This document shows, in pieces, positions 63,235-64,000 of a stretch of DNA of 64,000 nt (position 1 is its first letter; each line of letters opens with the position of its first letter). A model generated the notes under the pieces. The model saw only the letters and a program-made list of their open reading frames with translations, did no database searches and was not told where the DNA came from. The translations under genes and the position numbers were made by a program. The stretch covers positions 1,798,001 to 1,862,000 of the forward strand of contig CAWBJW010000002.1 of the NCBI GenBank assembly GCA_963789255.1, given 5' to 3'. This DNA comes from DATARH01 sp963789255. GTDB lineage: Bacteria; Pseudomonadota; Alphaproteobacteria; ATCC43930; CGMCC-115725.

Positions 63235-63370
63235 ACCCTCTCCCGCATTCGCGGGAGAGGGCACCGAGCGTCGCGCGGCGGGGAAGGGTGGATGAAGACG
63301 CCCAGACCCTCGCCCTCCCAGGTCCTGCGGACTGGGTTCCTCCCGCTCCCGTGTGCGGGAGAGATTTTTG
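63235..63370. repeat. REP-like palindromes after the amidohydrolase
   Basis: CCCTCTCCCGCATTCGCGGG followed by AGAGGG at 63239-63264 and CTCCCGTGTGCGGGAG near 63347. Same broad family as 4873 and 40525. The rest of the 63222-63530 gap has no recognised gene. Confidence 0.7.
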
Positions 63371-63530
63371 CTGACCGCCGGCGCGGTCGGGGCTGAACGA
63401 CAGGCAGGAACGCCGCCCTCCGAGCTATCGCATTCGCGAAGACCAGCCCCCCGCACTTTGCTATGGCGGCCTCGTGCGCTTGATATTATCTCATGCTTAC
63501 TATCAGCTTGGCGACCTATTGCGGGGTAAC

Positions 63531-64000
63531 GTGCTCGATCTCGAACGCAGTTTCGGCTTTCTCGTCAATGATGTCGCGCGCCTGTTCGGACGCCGTTTCG
63601 ACCACAACGGCAGACGGCTCGGCCTGACCCGGGCGCAATGCCGCACGCTTGGCTATCTCGCCCGCAATGAGGGCATCAACCAGGCTGGAATGGCCGATCT
63701 CCTCGAGATCCGGCCGATGACGCTGGTGCGTCAGATCGATCGCATGGAAGAGGCCGGGTGGATCGAACGCCGCCCGGACCCGGCCGACCGCCGGGCGCGG
63801 CGCCTGTACCTGACCGCCAAGGCGCGCCCGATCCTCGGCCGCATCTGGAGCGTGGCGAACGAAACCCGCGATGAGGCGCTGCTGCGGCTATCGGCCGGGG
63901 AGGCGGACACCCTGATCGATCTCTTGCGCCGGGTGCACGCCACCCTGTCCGACCGGGTGCCGGTTGACCGCGCCGATGGAACGCGGGTCTTGTCGGCTTC
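63531..64000 (+). CDS. MarR-family transcriptional regulator (3' end outside window)
   Basis: The frame is open from GTG 63531 to the window edge (156 codons). Winged-helix features: SFGFLVNDVARLFGRRFDHN, LGLTRAQCRTLGYLARNEGI, AGMADLLEIRPMTLVRQIDR (recognition helix) and ERRPDPADRRARRLYLTAKA (wing with the Asp-x-Arg motif). MarR proteins usually repress efflux or catabolic genes and respond to phenolic ligands. Start GTG is chosen from the length of the N-terminal helix; upstream is non-coding. Target genes lie beyond the window or could include the amidohydrolase. Confidence 0.88.
   Translation, partial: MLDLERSFGFLVNDVARLFGRRFDHNGRRLGLTRAQCRTLGYLARNEGINQAGMADLLEIRPMTLVRQIDRMEEAGWIERRPDPADRRARRLYLTAKARPILGRIWSVANETRDEALLRLSAGEADTLIDLLRRVHATLSDRVPVDRADGTRVLSA

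Noticed and set aside
1..64000. tRNA, rRNA, 6S or tmRNA genes
   Set aside because: None were recognised by eye; a covariance-model search (tRNAscan-SE, Infernal) would be decisive.

Overview
The window is high-GC DNA, roughly two thirds G+C by eye, dense in genes and scattered with palindromic intergenic repeats. It is almost certainly an alphaproteobacterial chromosome. The NDUFA12-type complex I subunit, DUF2155, MlaD, aat and accBC run typical of that class, the DUF2244 and DUF5681 proteins, and the environmental catabolic repertoire all point there. The order is probably Rhodospirillales-like, but that is an inference from gene content only. No tRNA, rRNA, CRISPR array, prophage or plasmid backbone was recognised.

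Layout. 0-5.3 kb: a multi-GAF sensor histidine kinase cut by the window edge, its single-domain response regulator, a receiver-adenylate cyclase and a small DUF559 nuclease-like protein. 5.3-10.5 kb (minus): rpmI-rplT-pheS-pheT with a terminator or attenuator hairpin directly before pheS, plus nth. 10.5-13.3 kb: DUF2244, cupin, class II aldolase and RskA-like genes. 13.3-21.1 kb (plus): a pentose-phosphate operon, tal-pgi (one bifunctional gene), gnd, zwf, rpe, rpiA and a HAD phosphatase, with overlapping stop/start codons. 21.1-25.1 kb: HyuA, a MetE-like protein and a carboxymuconolactone decarboxylase family protein. 25.1-26.6 kb: a REP-associated transposase bounded by perfect 20-bp inverted repeats, next to a DUF5681 gene. 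26.8-31.9 kb: a 2-hydroxyacyl-CoA lyase-like enzyme and the cytochrome bd set cydP-cydA-cydB-cydX. 31.9-45.2 kb: a catabolic, transport-like stretch (ABC substrate-binding protein, second MetE-like protein, luciferase-like monooxygenase, IclR, alpha/beta hydrolase, HpcH aldolase, SDR, two TauD-like dioxygenases, GMC oxidoreductase, FAH hydrolase), interrupted by a GIY-YIG gene in a lower-GC patch. 45.2-58.2 kb: housekeeping genes (mutS, aroQ, accB, accC, aat, DUF2155, mlaD, NDUFA12, nrdJ). 58.2-61.8 kb: an accessory region with a second REP transposase and its REPs, hicAB, AT-rich DNA, tandem repeats and two paralogous coiled-coil proteins. 61.8-64 kb: an amidohydrolase and a MarR regulator cut by the window end.

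The most unusual property is an excess of broken reading frames. At least 25 single-base shifts interrupt otherwise well-conserved genes, many of them normally essential (pheS, accC, rpe, gnd, mutS, nrdJ). All but one are one extra base (+1). They occur at about 2.6 kb, 8.0 kb, 14.6-19.3 kb, 41-47 kb and 51-56 kb and are absent from about 19.3 to 40.9 kb. Removing the extra bases restores family-typical lengths exactly (AccC 447 aa, Rpe 230 aa, tal-pgi 949 aa). Insertion errors left in the assembly are the simplest explanation; programmed +1 frameshifting is the exciting alternative. Two in-frame TAG codons (nrdJ, hicA) are separate anomalies. Genes are reported over their full, shift-corrected extents, with shift positions given.
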